Origin: Perognathus longimembris pacificus
Taxonomy: Eukaryota; Chordata; Mammalia; Rodentia; Heteromyidae
DNA length: 64,000 bases
Direction of reading: 5' to 3'
NCBI RefSeq assembly: GCF_023159225.1
Contig: NC_063166.1
Coordinates: forward strand, 75,642,575 to 75,706,574
This document shows positions 10,146-21,629 of the stretch, in pieces (position 1 is the first letter of the stretch; each line of letters begins with the position of its first letter). The position numbers and the translations under genes were made by a program. A model generated the notes under the pieces. That model had not been told where the DNA came from. It saw only the letters and a list, made by a program, of their open reading frames with translations, and ran no database searches.

Positions 10146-11359
10146 GTCAGTCCTCCATGGCTGCCCCTGTGGGCCCTGCTGTATCCTGCCGCCCAGGGTG
10201 GGGCGGGGGGCGGTGGTAAGAGCGGAGATGGGGGGATCGCTCAGGAGAATGAGGGTGACCATCGGCAGCCCTGCTTATCCATGCGCAGAGTCTACGGACA
10301 GAGCAAAGCAAGGTCCCCGGGGATCTCGGCTGACTTGGTCCCCGGGCCTAGGAAAGTGAGGCCAGCCGCGCCCCTTACATCTGTCCCCCCACCCAAACCC
10401 TGCCTGTAGAGCTAAGTGTCTTCGAAGCAGAACAGACCATGGGAACTAGGATGCCCATAGGGGAGGGGAGGTGCGTGCGTGTGAGTGTGTGTGCGTGCAT
10501 GCAGCACTGCGTGCGTGTAGGGGAGACAGGACAGATGGGAGCGGTTGCAGCCTGGGCTGGAAACTTGGTGCTTCCTGACCGCGGGGACCCGGAGCAGAGA
10601 CCCCAGCCACAGAGGATGCCGTGAAGGCCAGGGACGAGCTCAGTCAGGCAGCCATTGCCTCGGAGCTGCCCCATCTCCCCCCACCCAGGCAGGACGATCC
10701 CCCTGGAAGAAGGGGCAGCTGGGTGGGCAGAAGGGGTGCTGGGGGAGGCACCCCCGCTCCCGGGGGCCGACCCTCTCTTCCTACTCGGAGCCCAGGACCT
10801 CAGAGCTCCTCCCTGCCGCTCCATCCGGGCTGGTGGCACTGACCCTGGCTCAGCATAGACCCACGCCGTGCAGATGAGGCGCTTGTGTTTGGTGTGCGGT
10901 AGCCTTCTTTGTGCCAAGCAAAAGCTACTCCTGGCCAGGCGCCAACGGGTCACGCCTGTAACGCTAGCTTCCCGGGAGGCTTGAGATCTTAGGAGTGCAG
11001 TTCGAAGTCAGCCTGGGGCAGAAAAGTCCCCGTGAGACTCTTAGCTCAAGTCACCACTCCAAAACCGGAAGTGGAACTGGGGCTCAAGAGCGCTAGCCTT
11101 GATCAAAAGAGTTCAGGTACAGAGCCCAGGCACCGAGTTCAAGTCCTACCACCTACAAAAAGTAAATAATAATAAAGCTTCCCCTGGCCCCCGACCACCA
11201 CCTTCCTGCATGTGGCTTCTCACCCTGACAGCCCTCCTGAGCACTGAGCGGACCCTGGCTGTGTACCCCCACTTCTGACACACCCAGGGGAAGATCAAGG
11301 TTCAGGGTGAGCCACCCTCAACCAGGGTGCCTGTGACAAGCCCCTTCTCTGTCCCGCAG
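10146..11359 (+). other. TOX2: TOX2 last intron
   Basis: This 1214-base GC-rich intron holds one 7SL-headed SINE near its end. Nothing else is recognised. Confidence 0.9.
10931..11175 (+). mobile_element. 7SL-headed dimeric SINE (B1-dID type)
   Basis: It starts CTGGCCAGGCGCCAACGGGT, a 7SL-like head with CACGCCTGTAACGCTAGC, and runs to a diverged tail (GAGTTCAAGTCCTACCACC) and an A/T-rich tail. Several small deletions mark it as older. Confidence 0.8.
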
Positions 11360-11396
11360 CCTGCTCCCCAGGGATAAATCGCTCTACCTCACCTAA
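11360..11396 (+). CDS. TOX2: TOX2 last coding exon and stop
   Basis: After the acceptor GTCCCGCAG, 37 bases complete the split Ser codon, encode LLPRDKSLYLT and stop at TAA (11394-11396). This short C-terminal end is recognisable as that of TOX2. The same exon continues as the 3' UTR. Confidence 0.94.
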
Positions 11397-12400
11397 TCCT
11401 GCCGCCCTCCGTCCCCGAGGCTCGCCGGAGGGCACCGCTCAGCACCTGAAGGGCTGTCCACAGGACTTAGGCTGTGGCAGCAAGCGGGGTGACCAGCTGT
11501 GACGTGCCAGTGCCCCCCACCCCCACCCTGGGCTCAGTCTCTTCCTCGCCGTCCCATCAGCCTCTGCGGAGGCTGCCAGCCGCCTACTGCCAGCCCAAAG
11601 AACCTGCAGGAACCTTCTGCCCGCTGACTGACCCGCTTGCACCAGGGTCGCTGTGGACCCCGCAACCTGCCCTGTACCCTATGTCTGGATGTCTGGCCCC
11701 AGCCCGGGCTCACTGAGCTCCCTGACCCCCGGCAAGGTCCTTTATCAACAGAAACCCACCCACCCCAGATGTTGGGCCGAGGACCTGGCCGGCCACAGGT
11801 GCGCAAATTTGGTTTCCTGTTATTCACTGTGAGGAAACATTCAGACCGTGGGCTTCGTGTAAGTAGCTACTGAGTGTTTTAGACCTGTGCTGAAGGCATC
11901 TGTGAGGTTATTTTGTGGGGGGAAGACAAGTAGTTTCCTTTAAGGTGAAAAAACAGCGTTTTCTATGACCCTTAGCACAATGGTTTTCTTTTTCTTTTCT
12001 TCTTTAAAGTTTTATCTTAAGGGAGACTTATGCACAAGCAGCGGTCAAGCTGACACTCCGTTTATCAGCATAGCGAGAGAAAAGCGGACGATTTCTAGCC
12101 GCCCTCGGAGGCATTGCTCTTTATTATTTCTTAAACCGTGTGTCCATCTATTTAAAGATTGCCAGTGATGATTCTGGTTGTTTGGTTGTTTTGTTTTTGT
12201 TTTTTGGTCACCTATTTATGAAGAAAACATGAGAACTAAGTTGCATTTGATCCTAATGTGTGCGTGTTTGGGGGTTCGGTTTGGGTTGGGGTTCTTGAAG
12301 TTGTTTGCAGCTGTTTTCTGGGCCCTGACACATGTCTGTCCTGGTGGCCCAGTGCTTCTCTCAGATCTCTTTATAATAAAACTTCTGAAAAGTGGCAAGC
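11397..12400 (+). other. TOX2: TOX2 3' UTR
   Basis: About 1.0 kb of SINE-free sequence runs from the TAA to the AATAAA at 12375-12380. The absence of SINEs contrasts with the flanks and fits a constrained transcript end. The 3' end is inferred from the signal alone. Confidence 0.8.
12375..12380 (+). terminator. TOX2: TOX2 poly(A) signal
   Basis: A canonical AATAAA is followed 15-25 bases later by a likely cleavage site in GCAAGCAAG and then by a strong GT-rich stretch (GTGTGGTGTGTGTTTGTG). This is the classical arrangement of signal and downstream element. Confidence 0.85.
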
Positions 12401-12596
12401 AAGTGTGGTGTGTGTTTGTGTGTGTGTATGAACGCGTGCACGTGCCCACGTGCGCGGACAAGACTGAATCCGTAGGGGACTGACACTGACAGGCCTTGCT
12501 GACTAAAGCTTTTTCAGAAGAGAGATACGAGACTCAGCACTGTGCATGTCACAAAGTAAGTGGTCACTAAAGTGTGCTGAAGTCGTCAAAGACATC

Positions 12597-12619
12597 GCAC
12601 ACACACACACACACACACA
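12597..12619 (+). repeat. (CA)n microsatellite
   Basis: Eleven uninterrupted CA units. Confidence 0.97.
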
Positions 12620-12955
12620 GAAACATCAGCCTTCTATGTGAAGCTTGTCCCTCCAGAAACCCCTAGTGTCCAGAAAACACCCCCAAAGCACCCATGTTCT
12701 AGGAAACACTGGCATTAAAAGATTGCAGCTGATTATGTGCACTGCAGACGCTCATGTCTTCATGTATTTGGGGGCAGAGTGAGAGGGTAAGGGCGCAGAC
12801 CCAATGGTGAGCAGGGTTGCGGATACAGCACCACCAGGCGGTGGACCCCACTAACAGGTGCCAGCCGCCAGCCTTCCCTCCACACTCCTCCCCCGGGGGC
12901 CGCAGGCCTGGAGGGCAGGGCGTCCCTTAGATCCAGGAATGCTATGTGATTCCTT

Positions 12956-13157
12956 TTTTTTTTTTTGCCATTCCTGGGCCTTGGACTCAGGGCCTGAGCA
13001 CTGTCCCTGGCTTCTTCCCGCTCAAGGCTAGCACTCTGCCGCTTGAGCCACAGCACCGCTTCTGGCGGTTTTCTGTATATGTGGTGCTGGGGAATCGAAC
13101 CTAGGGCCTCGTGTATCTGAGGCAGGCACTCTTGCCACGAGGCCATATCCCCAGCCC
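12956..13157 (-). mobile_element. IDL-Geo SINE, reverse, with target duplication
   Basis: A complete reverse copy runs from its T-run to CCATATCCCCAGCCC. The target duplication CTATGTGATTCCTT is present at 12942-12955 and 13158-13171, identical on both sides. Confidence 0.92.
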
Positions 13158-13233
13158 CTATGTGATTCCTTTAACTGTCGGGATTCAGTTGCCTGCCGGG
13201 GAGAGTTTTGGGGCCAATACAACGGTCACACAC

Positions 13234-13472
13234 TTTTTCCTTTTTGTTGTCCATACAATACTCTGGTTTGAACTCAGAATCTTGAACTCTTGCTCAGCTT
13301 ATTGCTTTTGCTCATGGCGGGTGCTCTACCATTCTAGCCATTCCTCCAGTTTCACAATTTGTGGGTTAAATAGAGATGAGAATCTCGCAGACTCTGGGCT
13401 GGCTTTGAGCTCTGATTCTCTGTGTCTCGGACTCCAGATTTGCTAGGATTCCCGGCATTGTATCCCAGTGAT
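13234..13472 (-). mobile_element. 7SL-headed dimeric SINE, old, reverse
   Basis: Mirrored tail and head landmarks (GGTTTGAACTCAGAATCTTG; CTGGCTTTGAGCTCTGATTC) are visible but heavily diverged. Confidence 0.7.
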
Positions 13473-14269
13473 GCCCAGCTACACCCTTCTCTTGAGGAGG
13501 GGGCATGGCAGTTGTTTTGAACCAGGCAAGGACATGCAGAGACGTTTCCTAATGTTTAGGAGGGCCCACAGACACTCCCCCTCCCAGCTTGGCGCCCCTC
13601 TTTCCAGCTGACAGCCGGGGGGCGGGGGGTGGGGGGGAGCAGGCTTGCTAAGTGCAATTTCCTCACTGGAGGGCAGGTTGTAATCCACTTTGGGAAAAAG
13701 AAGTCCCAGACAAACAAACACACCAGGCTGTCAATTCCACTGTAGCCAGGTAATGTGGAACATCAATATTTCATGTGGTTACAATTTCCTCTCCTGCGTG
13801 GAGCCTGTCATTTACGCAGTGATAGCTTAGGCAGGTTCATACTCCATTTGTGCTTTTACGAGGGAGAGAGCAGCATCCTGGGAGCCACACAGACAGCCTG
13901 AAATGGTCAGAACTTGGGGACTCCGGTTCCTCAGAACACAGCTCAAGACCTCCTTGTGGCACCATGGGCTGGGGGGGGAGGGGCATCGGCAGGTGTCCAT
14001 GTGCCCAGGGTGGGGTCTGGGCTGGCTGCTCAGGACACTGAATGCAAATAGCTGCCTACAGACCACCAGGGCTGCCCCTTGGGTGTGATCTGCAGCTGCA
14101 GAGCCGCCGACGGGAACAGATGGGCTAATGGGAAGTACAGAAGGCTGATGGATGCCTTCTACTTGTGAGCTAGGATGAATACCCATAGGGGGGCTGGTAA
14201 GCATCCATCAGACATGTATTTCTCTTGCGGAGTCTGGAAAGCCGAGGGTGTCCCTATCTTCCTATGTCC

Positions 14270-14440
14270 TCCGTGTTGGGGGACCTGTCTAGGATAACTT
14301 TTATAAGGGCACAGATCCCACGAATGAGGGCCCCACCCTCAGAACCGATCTTCTGAAGGCCTCACTTCCATAATTCCACATGCAGATCTGGAGTGGACAC
14401 TTCAGTCCCACCCAGGGCTTACTGGGCACTCTTGTCCAAT
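14270..14440. mobile_element. Ancient interspersed-repeat remnant, family unsure
   Basis: The stretch TTTTATAAGGGCACAGATCC followed by GAGGGCCCCACCCTCAGAAC resembles the 3' part of a medium-reiterated mammalian repeat. I cannot name the family with certainty. Confidence 0.35.
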
Positions 14441-14987
14441 CAGGATGCCCAAGCAATAGAAGCTCCTCCCCTGGGGAGGGGAGGGGGCTCCATGCTCCGG
14501 AGACGGGACTGTAACAGATCTCCAGCAGCCGTGTCCTCCCTCAGCTCCTGCTTGGCCCTCCCTCCCTCCTTGCCTGGTCTAAGAGTTTGTACTCGGTAAA
14601 AATCTGAGGGGACATGGGTCATTCCCTAAAGAATACTCAAGAATGACCAGTGATGCTGGGTAAATCCAGCCAGTGGCTCCTGGGCCAGGTAAAAGGAAAC
14701 AGACAAAACCAGGATGGGCTCCATATCCCTCTTCTGCAAAGAGGTGCGTGTGAAATAGGGTGTGCTGGACTTCATCTCTTGCTCACTGCGGAGCATCCTG
14801 GGGAGTCCCCACATCCGGCCTGGTGACTTAGAAACAACCAACATGAATGGGGCCACATCCCCATATCTCCAGCGTGACATGGGACCACACTGTGTTTTGT
14901 CTTCCATGACCCCGAGTTTTTCCCCTGGTTCCTTTGACTCCAGTATAAAAAAAAAATTATTAATGATTATTTTAATGTTCTTAACAG

Positions 14988-15222
14988 GCTGTGGTAGCCG
15001 ACACCTATAATCCTAGCTATTCAAGAGGTGGAGATCGGAGGATCACAGTTTGAAGCCAGCCTGGGCAGGGAAGTCCAGGAGACTTTTTATCTCCAGTTAA
15101 TCACCAAAAAGCTAGAAGTAGAGAGCAGTGTGGCTCAAGTAGCAGAGCACCAGCCTTGAGTGGAAAAAGCTAAGGCACATTCCATCCCCCAGACTCTGGG
15201 TTCAAGCTCTAGTCCTGGTAAC
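14988..15222 (+). mobile_element. 7SL-headed dimeric SINE (B1-dID type), old
   Basis: The head shows ACACCTATAATCCTAGCTAT and AAGCCAGCCTGGGCAGG. The tail shows TGTGGCTCAAGTAGCAGAGC and GGGTTCAAGCTCTAGTCCTG. Both are moderately diverged. Confidence 0.8.
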
Positions 15223-15536
15223 GCCACTACCAACAAGACGTCTTTTGTATGAATGGAGTCACGAGGTTACTAGGAGCATATAAGCATGCGATCGCAATGG
15301 CATCAGGCCGGTAGCAGGAACAGAGGGGGAAGACAGCTTTGACCTACTGGGCAGAGGGTGTACCAAGGACCACAGTGAAGTGAGTTTAAATTCAGTGTGT
15401 ATTAACTACACCTGTGAGCCACAAACATCTCACAAGCTTGCCAGCTGCCTCAGCCTGCAAGCATCTCTTCTACAATCTCCATTGAGCATATAGGTTAAAG
15501 ACAGGCCTACAGACCTGATTCTAAGGCAAGGCTTCT

Positions 15537-15757
15537 GGCCTGGGCCCGTGCCTATAATCCTAGGCATTCGGGAAGCTGAAATCCAAAGGATCAAGGTTCA
15601 ATACTAGTCCAGACAGAAATGTCCAGGAAACTCCATCTCCAAAATAAGAGGGTTTTTTGTTTTTAAAGATAGGCTGGAGATCTGGCTCAAATGATAGAGC
15701 ACCAGCCAAATAAGCATTCGGTCCTGAGTTCAAACCCCAATAGCAGTGAAAATAGAA
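15537..15757 (+). mobile_element. 7SL-headed dimeric SINE, old
   Basis: The diverged head (GTGCCTATAATCCTAGGCAT) and tail (GAGATCTGGCTCAAATGATA; CTGAGTTCAAACCCCAATAG) are separated by a T-rich junction. Confidence 0.7.
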
Positions 15758-16294
15758 AACCAACAACTTGAATTCTTGTCTATGTGACCCAATCCGGTCT
15801 CAGTTCCTAGAGCTATAGCAAGGAATGTCTGAAATCCATCAGTTAAAGTGCTTAGTGCCAAGCCTGGTACACAGCACGTGCTTCCAATTAATACTTGTTA
15901 GTATTGTGCTAAATCACCAAGTAATGATGATTTTTTCTTTTTTAAGGAGTTTTGAGCAAATTTGTGTGTGGCGTGGTGGTGTCTCCTTGTGGGCAGAGTT
16001 AAGAACTGCAGCATAATGTAGCTAGGCCTAAGCAGAAAAGTTAATTTGCCAAATTGGGCTTCAGAGCCAACAGTGGACTTGAGTAGAATCCTGACATCGC
16101 AGGCAAGAAACACAGCTCACTGACAGCCACCTTTGGTCTCCATATTCAACCCTGTCCCCCCCAAATTAGGGCCCCACTGAATGATTCAATTTAATGAGGT
16201 AAATTGGTGTGTAGTGAGGGGTTTCCTCAGATTTTAGAGGTACAGACTGATGGGTTTTGCTCCGATTTTAGGGGGGGCAGACAGATGGATGCTC

Positions 16295-16464
16295 AGATGG
16301 AACTCAGGGCCTGGGCACTGTCCCTGAGCCTCTCTGTGCTAGTGTTCTACCATGTGAGCCACGTGCTACTTTGGCTTTTTGTTCTGTTTGTGTGGCATGG
16401 AGGAACTCGAACCCGGGCTTAATGCATGCTAGGGCACTCTACCACTAAGCCACATTCTCTGCCC
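16295..16464 (-). mobile_element. ID-type SINE, old, reverse
   Basis: Mirrored tail-module remnant (GGAACTCAGGGCCTGGGCAC) is followed by a mirrored ID-like head (CTCGAACCCGGGCTTAATGC; TCTACCACTAAGCCACATTC). Confidence 0.6.
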
Positions 16465-17194
16465 CAGACAAATGAGTTTTGACAAGCGCAACTGTCACTT
16501 ACCATCCCAGTCAAGATACACAATATTTTCATCACCCTGGAAGTTCCCTTCTACCCCATCCCCATCCTGAGGCCCCAAGCCTCTATTATGAAAGGTCGTA
16601 TCAACAGAAAGGTGGCAGCATCATTTTGGCTCCACAATTCCAAGAGGGAGGAAAAAAGGAATTCATTTGAGGTACAAATTACTAATCGTTTCACAGGAAC
16701 TTTGCATCTATGGCTCTTGTCCTGAGCTGTTCTTTGCTGCAGCCACTGTCCAGCCCTCTGGAAACCGGGAAGTAGTGGACAGGAGACTGGACCCTCTGCC
16801 AGGTGCCAGCAACTCCCATCGTAACCATGTCCCATGTGACCAGTCCTGAGGCAGCGAGTAACATCTCTGACGCCTCTCAGCCCCACGGGAACATGGCTGG
16901 GACTCCTGCCCCTTGTTCCTCATCTATTTAAACCTCTTGCTCCTGTGTATAGCTCCAAGATGACTGAAGATGAACTGAGGGCTGCCTTCCACTGCCTGCC
17001 TGGGCCACATAATGAATCTTCTTTTCTCCTGAACTCTGATAATACCCTATTGGTGCTTGCGGTACTTGTAGACTTCATCTATCATCTATGTATCTATATA
17101 TAACAAAGATATTTGAAGTGATAGTTGGAAGTATAGCTTTTATCAGCACCACAAATAGTAATTAATCTCCGTTTTCTACCCTTCATCATCGTAT

Positions 17195-17300
17195 ATGTAT
17201 TCGGTGGCAGTACTGAGGCCTACACTCTACCCCATGAGCCACAGTTCCGGCCTTTTGCTGGAACTGTGAAGATAAAGAGTCCCATGGACTTTTCTCCCCA
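17195..17300 (-). mobile_element. SINE fragment, reverse
   Basis: GGTGGCAGTACTGAGGCC, CTCTACCCCATGAGCCACAG and AAGAGTCCCATGGACTTTTC are mirrored pieces of the 7SL-headed SINE with an internal deletion. Confidence 0.5.
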
Positions 17301-17555
17301 GCTCACTAGAAGTAAGTGTGAGACACCATCGCTGGCCTGCCAGGTCTCTTAATTCAGCTTGTAGGAAGGAGCGGCTGGCCCTGCCGTGCGGAGCTCTGGA
17401 GGTCGGTCCTGGGGTGTAAAGAGCCGTATATCTGCGTCTGCCTCTTTCGCTTAGTAATTCCCCCATGTTGCTGCCTGCTGTTTATTCCAGTCTTGTTGAG
17501 AGGGAGTCAGTTGTAATGGCAGAGCGCAGTGTGTTTTCCTATCTCCTGCTGAGAG

Positions 17556-17579
17556 TTGTGTGTGTGTGTGTGTGTGTGT
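17556..17579 (+). repeat. (TG)n microsatellite
   Basis: Twelve TG units interrupt the LINE-1 remnant. Confidence 0.95.
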
Positions 17580-17871
17580 CTGGGTTTTGGCAGTGATGCC
17601 TGAAGCTGTTAGGAACACGCTCACACCCATCTTCTGAGGCATATGTTTTCTGTTATGTGGAGTAAACACGTGGGAGTGGACAGACTGGATCCTGGGATGG
17701 TTATATGCTTAGCTTCCAAAAAAAAAAAAAAATCCTGCCAAACGGTTTTCCAAAATGGGTTGACAAGCAGGCGGTCCAGCGCACCCCGACTCCTCTCACA
17801 TGCCCAAGCTCAGGCCTTCTGACCTTCCTTCCAAAGAGACCATGTGACTGATTAGCCAGGCGTCCTGGAGG

Positions 17872-17923
17872 TGGGGGTGGGGGTGGGGGTGGGGTCCCCC
17901 CCGGGGGTGGGGTCCCCCCCCCC
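17872..17923. repeat. G-rich repeat with inverted C-rich partner
   Basis: Four (TGGGGG)-type units are followed by GTCCCCCCCC, then a further GGGGGTGGGGTCCCCCCCCC. The G-runs fit a G-quadruplex, and the G and C blocks can pair into a hairpin. Confidence 0.75.
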
Positions 17924-18380
17924 ACAGTCTGGTGCGGACCAGAAGCAAAGGGTAAAGTGGGAAAGTGGCCTGGCTTCCCAGGCCAAAGAGCTTCAGAGGG
18001 GCCAGCAACTCCTCAAGCCCCCCCCCAATAAGAAGACACGTGGGTGCCTTGAATTTCATTAACGAAGGCTAGAGATGGGGATGTTAATCCAGTAGCAGAT
18101 GGGGGGAGGGGTAACAGAAAGACTGTCTCCCCCTTCTGAGCCTTCAGTTCAATGGAGATGGAGCACCTTGGCAGCTCCAACTGCTAACCCCACTACCCGG
18201 AATGCCCCTTCTAACCCCCAAAGCGCTCCCCTACGCCATACCCCCCGCCTCCCAGCTACCGCCAAAGGACGCTCAATGTGAGCAGTTCTGTGGGACCACA
18301 GTTAAAAGCTTTGCAAGCTCTGAGTTTCCACTCGGGTCTGGCCATGTCCAGTCAGTATCTGAAAACAGAATCAGAACTGG

Positions 18381-18635
18381 GCATCTGCCAGGTGCTGGTG
18401 GCTCACGCCTGTCATTCTAGCTACTGAGGAGGCCGAGACCTGAGGATCACAGTTCAGAGCCAGCCCAGGCAAGAAAGTCAGTGAGACTCTTACCTCCAAT
18501 AAGCTACTCAGAAAAAGCCAGAAGTGGCGCTGTGGCTCAAGTGGTAGAGCGCTAGCCTTGAGCACAGACAGACTCAGAACAATGCCCAGGCCAAGTTTCA
18601 AGCCCCAAGACCAGCAGGAAAAAACAACAAAAAAA
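18381..18635 (+). mobile_element. 7SL-headed dimeric SINE (B1-dID type)
   Basis: Well-preserved copy: GGTGGCTCACGCCTGTCATT, GAGACCTGAGGATCACAGTT, then GTGGCGCTGTGGCTCAAGTG, GAGCGCTAGCCTTGAGCACA and a CAA-rich tail. Confidence 0.9.
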
Positions 18636-19254
18636 AACCTAAACCTGTGCACCTGCGCCTTCATTTCACATCTGTCTCCTGTGCACTGAGCTGTTCTCTC
18701 CCACAGTCCCCTGCGATGCCAGGAACAACAGGTCTGATGCATGAACACCTTGTGACGAGTCAAATCTACCTCATTCCCCTCATCCCCAAATAGCCGAGGC
18801 TGTCCCAGGCCACCTGCCCCGTCCTGAGAGAAGGCTACCACACCAGCACGGCTGGACTGTTCGTGCTGCCTCCGCTTCCAGCTGGCTTGTCTCTGTGGAA
18901 CTTGGGAGCTCGTGTCAACATCCCTGAAGACAGAGCTAAGGACGCGGGGCCTCCGCGCCCCTCTGGCACAGCGACAGGACTCTCGTTCCTTCCGTGGATC
19001 ACTGTGACTTTCCTTCCCATTTGGTTTTGATGAATGGCTGCACTTGTTTGTGGGAAACCCCAAGCCGGGCCTCTGGCCAGGGGGACATATTTCTGGCCTG
19101 GGGACATAGTCCTCATTCTTCCTAATCCTCCCACTAGGATCTGTGGGGACGCCCAGCTCCCCTTGTCTGGAGAACGGGCAGCAGGACCCAGCCTCCCCCA
19201 ACCTTCCCAGCCAGCCCCCCATCCTGGGCCCACAAGCAGACGCTGCCAGCCGCC

Positions 19255-21346
19255 CCCCGTGAGCAAACACAGGTTTATTATTGCACAGATTCAGCAACCT
19301 GAACCCTCACCCGGAGCCCAACCCCAGGCCCAGCAGCTCTGATAGCCACAGGTGTGTCCCCAGTAGTGGATAAGACCCCCCAAGCCCCAGATGAGACCCC
19401 AAGCCCCAGAGCAGTGACCTCAGAGCTGAGACCCAGAGCCTATCAGCGCTGTGCAGCCCCTCCCCCCTAACCCCAGCACCCTCTTAGTTCCTGGGAGTCC
19501 AGCAGAGACCAAAGGCAGAGCGAGTGTGTGCCCACGCGCCTCCGTTCCTCCGTAGTTCCTCTCCTCTCCTCTCCTCAGGGCTTGGCTATTCCAGCCAAGC
19601 CATGAAGGCCCATCAGGAGGAGGAGCAAGTTCCTGTGGACTGGGAATGGGGGAAGCTGGCCCCAAACACCATGGGTGGGTCGGGTCTCTAGGGTCTCACA
19701 CTTTCCTGGGGGAGCTGGGGAGCCCAGTCTCCATTCCAAGCCCTCAGTGTCCCAGAGAAACAAAGACAAGATAGCAGCAGCTCCCTCCGGCTCTGCCATC
19801 GCCACCTCCTCCTGAGCGCGCGGAGGGGTCTGAAGTCCTATTCCTCCATCCTCGACCCCCATGCCACCTCCAGCAAGCCTGAGGGCCTAGGAGCTCAGCG
19901 TGGCACAAACCTCGTTAAGGGAGGTGCATGCAAGCGTCGTCTTCCACCAAGTGAGTGAGGGGGGCTCAGGACTGCACAGGTAGCTACCCCCACCCAGCTG
20001 CCCGGACTTGCTCCACTCTTCCCTGGGAAATGGGTATCTCCAGCACCTGCCTGAGAAAATCTGCCCAGGGACGTCTGCCTGGGTTTCCAGGAGTTTCCAT
20101 GTCCTGCTCCCTGGGGCCTGGGATGCTGTTGGCTCCGGATTCGCAGGATGCTGCAGGACACGGGCTCGGAGCTCCTGCCCGGGACCTGGTCTGGGGCCCC
20201 TGCAACTGTACCTCACCCCTCTTCGGGCTCAGTGGCTTCCCAAAGACCCCAAGGCCCCAGGCCCCGCTGCTCACAGGACTGATGAGGCAGAGCACTGCAC
20301 GCTGCCATACTCCACCGAGCGGGTCCACTTCCGCCGCCGCTGCGTACATCGGGGGGTCAGGCACGGGGTGGGCTGGGCAGGGCCAGCTGAAGGAGTCAAT
20401 AAAAGTGGGGGTGCGATAGGAGGAAGAGGGAGCAATTTAATGTTCATATCCGGCTTGGGTACGTTCTCTCAAAACACACAGAAGCCCAGGGGAGGGAGTG
20501 GCGAGGAGCGAGGCGAGAGAGTGGACAGGGATGAGGGGGACGGAGATCGGGAGGCTCAGGAGACCAGGGCTCTTCCTTGGGGCTTCTCCAGCCCCCGGGG
20601 CAGTGCTTCTGGAAGGTTCTCAGAAATTCTCTTCCTCTGGCACCCCACCATCCAGCAGAGACCCACAGCAGGCCTCCTGCACACGTGCGAGGCGTGGCTG
20701 GGAGCCGGCGCTGGGCTCCGGGCGCATGCGCTCCTCATGCCGTCCTCCTGGGTCACCTGCCTGGCATTGCGAAAACACAAAGCCACAAGTGCGTCCTGGG
20801 GCCGTCCGTGTCCTGCTGCTCCAGAGACAGCAACGGGGCCAGGGAGGGGGGCGACGGGTGGGGACCCCAAGGCTGAGCCACAAGCAGGTGCAGAGCTCAG
20901 GCCTGAGGCTCCATGGGTGCAGGCTCCGCTCTTCCCTCCTTCCTCCCCCCTGCCATCTGACTCCTCACCCTTCCCTCCCCACTCAGCAGCCCTGCAGGAA
21001 GGGCTCCCGCAGCCCGGGGGCACAGAGGGGACCCCCAGCGCTCAGCAATTGCCCCTGGACCTCACCTCCCTACTGGGGGGAGCCCAGCAGGAACCCCCCA
21101 ACAACACTAAGATCAAAGAAGAGGGGAGAGGGGGCTGGGCAGGAAGTAGGAATTCTGGTCACGGTGTCTACCTTGTCTGTACCTCACCCTAAGATGGGGT
21201 GCGGGCCAGCCCAGCCCCTCCCCCCCAGATCGGCCCTGGGGAGAAAACAGAGGGAGGGTGGGTGGGCACTGAGAGAGGAAAGACTGAGGCAGAGATGGGG
21301 GGGGGGTCCCGCCACGCCCCTCGGCCCTCACCCCGCGCTCGGCGGC
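19255..21346 (-). other. JPH2: JPH2 3' UTR
   Basis: About 2.1 kb lies between the JPH2 stop and the probable poly(A) signal at 19279-19274 (minus strand). It is GC-rich and free of SINEs, in contrast to both flanks, which supports it as mature transcript. A second possible signal, ATTAAA on the minus strand at 20441-20436, could give a shorter form. Long plus-strand open frames across it (for example 20008-21192) look like by-products of base composition. Confidence 0.65.
19274..19279 (-). terminator. JPH2: Probable JPH2 poly(A) signal
   Basis: On the minus strand the order is GCAATAATAAACCTGTGTTT: AATAAA followed closely by a TGTGTTTG element. No SINE lies between it and the JPH2 stop. The choice of this signal over others is inference. 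Confidence 0.6.

Positions 21347-21629
<283 letters not shown>

Larger units (their letters stand above)
16470..17830 (-). mobile_element. Old LINE-1 remnant, reverse
   Basis: Parts resemble the reverse complement of the 3' end of old mammalian LINE-1. They include CAGTCAAGATACACAATATT with a following CACCCTGGAAGTTCCC, and CAAACGGTTTTCCAAAATGG near 17740, preceded by a segment that matches the usual order. The remnant is broken by a small SINE fragment and a (TG)n tract. No open reading frame survives. The limits are approximate. Confidence 0.5.
12401..19254. other. Intergenic interval between convergent TOX2 and JPH2
   Basis: About 6.9 kb separate the two inferred poly(A) sites. The interval holds SINEs of both types, an old reverse LINE-1, microsatellites and a G-rich palindromic stretch, listed separately. 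I recognise no exon or RNA gene in it. Stretches around 13740-14260, 14440-14980 and 15240-15530 show nothing identifiable. Confidence 0.7.
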
